DNA of 64,000 nt. Source: Warburgia ugandensis. Taxonomy: Eukaryota; Streptophyta; Magnoliopsida; Canellales; Canellaceae. Made by a program: the position numbers and the translations under genes. Positions within the stretch are counted from its first letter, which is position 1. The number at the start of each line of letters is the position of its first letter. Under the pieces are notes generated by a model. It was not told where the DNA came from, did not search any database, and worked only from the letters and a program-made list of their open reading frames with translations. Of the stretch, positions 63,781 through 64,000 are shown one piece after another. The stretch covers positions 17,810,990-17,874,989 of the forward strand of contig CP141139.1 of assembly GCA_035236585.1 (NCBI GenBank), in the 5' to 3' direction.

Positions 63781-64000
63781 GATTTGACAGATACATGAAG
63801 GATATGATGATGAACTTCAATGAGAAGGTGGATTATTGAAAGTAAAGTAGGTAGACCTTAAGGATATATTCAATATAGAAGATATATGTATTTTACGCAC
63901 GATCTTATCCTAATAACTATAGATTAATTATACTTGCCTTAGAATTGTTTATGATCAACAAATTATGTTGAAATGAATACAAAGCGATTGATTAAGTAAT

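Larger units (their letters stand above)
60898..64000 (+). mobile_element. Long LTR, left-hand part (Ty3/gypsy fossil), continues off window
   Basis: Starts TGTGAAAACCCCAATTTTTC, a usual terminus of long plant gypsy LTRs, followed by AT-rich non-coding sequence, a (CT)n tract (61372-61446) and a GC-richer block (about 61450-62220). No coding domain is visible before the window ends, so it is an LTR of at least 3.1 kb. Its orientation is opposite to the LTR at the left edge, so the two are not a pair. Confidence 0.45.

Overview
The window is nuclear DNA of a flowering plant, most likely a woody eudicot with a large, transposon-rich genome. The evidence is GT-AG introns of very unequal size, plant-type genes (a plastid-targeted PDH E1 alpha, a phytocystatin, a plant VPS8), several Ty3/gypsy lineages typical of angiosperms, and about a dozen copies of an Au-like tRNA-derived SINE. 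I could not name the species.

Layout. 1-3231 is the end of a very long LTR that continues off the left edge. 3232-5846 is intergenic with no gene I can support. 5972-6317 is a two-exon gene for a 76-residue protein behind a clear TATA box. 7150-8461 is a gag-protease fragment of an old gypsy element. 9830-44575 (+) is one host gene of 19 exons, VPS8 (CORVET tethering subunit). It is stretched to about 35 kb by insertions: a nearly complete chromovirus-like gypsy element in intron 9, and in intron 15 a decayed Athila-like element with a 3.1-kb solo LTR nested inside it and a LINE fragment beside it. 44.6-47.9 kb holds SINE copies and AT-rich DNA. 47959-52126 (+) is the three-exon gene for the plastid pyruvate dehydrogenase E1 alpha subunit; its second intron carries a SINE and a TRIM-like mini-LTR element. 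52.1-55.3 kb holds unidentified coding debris, a broken LRR receptor-like gene piece and one copy of a 0.4-kb duplicated segment. 55332-55700 (-) is an intronless phytocystatin. 56-60.9 kb is AT-rich intergenic DNA with long GA/CT microsatellites, SINE pieces and the second copy of the duplicated segment. 60898-64000 starts another long LTR that leaves the right edge.

The host genes are unrelated in function: endosomal tethering (VPS8), plastid acetyl-CoA supply for fatty acid synthesis (PDH E1 alpha), and cysteine protease inhibition (cystatin). They do not form a cluster or pathway.

The observation most worth checking is that VPS8 keeps every splice site and nearly all conserved protein sequence, yet needs about five small frame-breaking indels to be read through. 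It is either a very recent pseudogene or a region of base-level assembly error. I saw no CRISPR array, rRNA gene or intact tRNA gene, and nothing that convincingly forms a new biological system.
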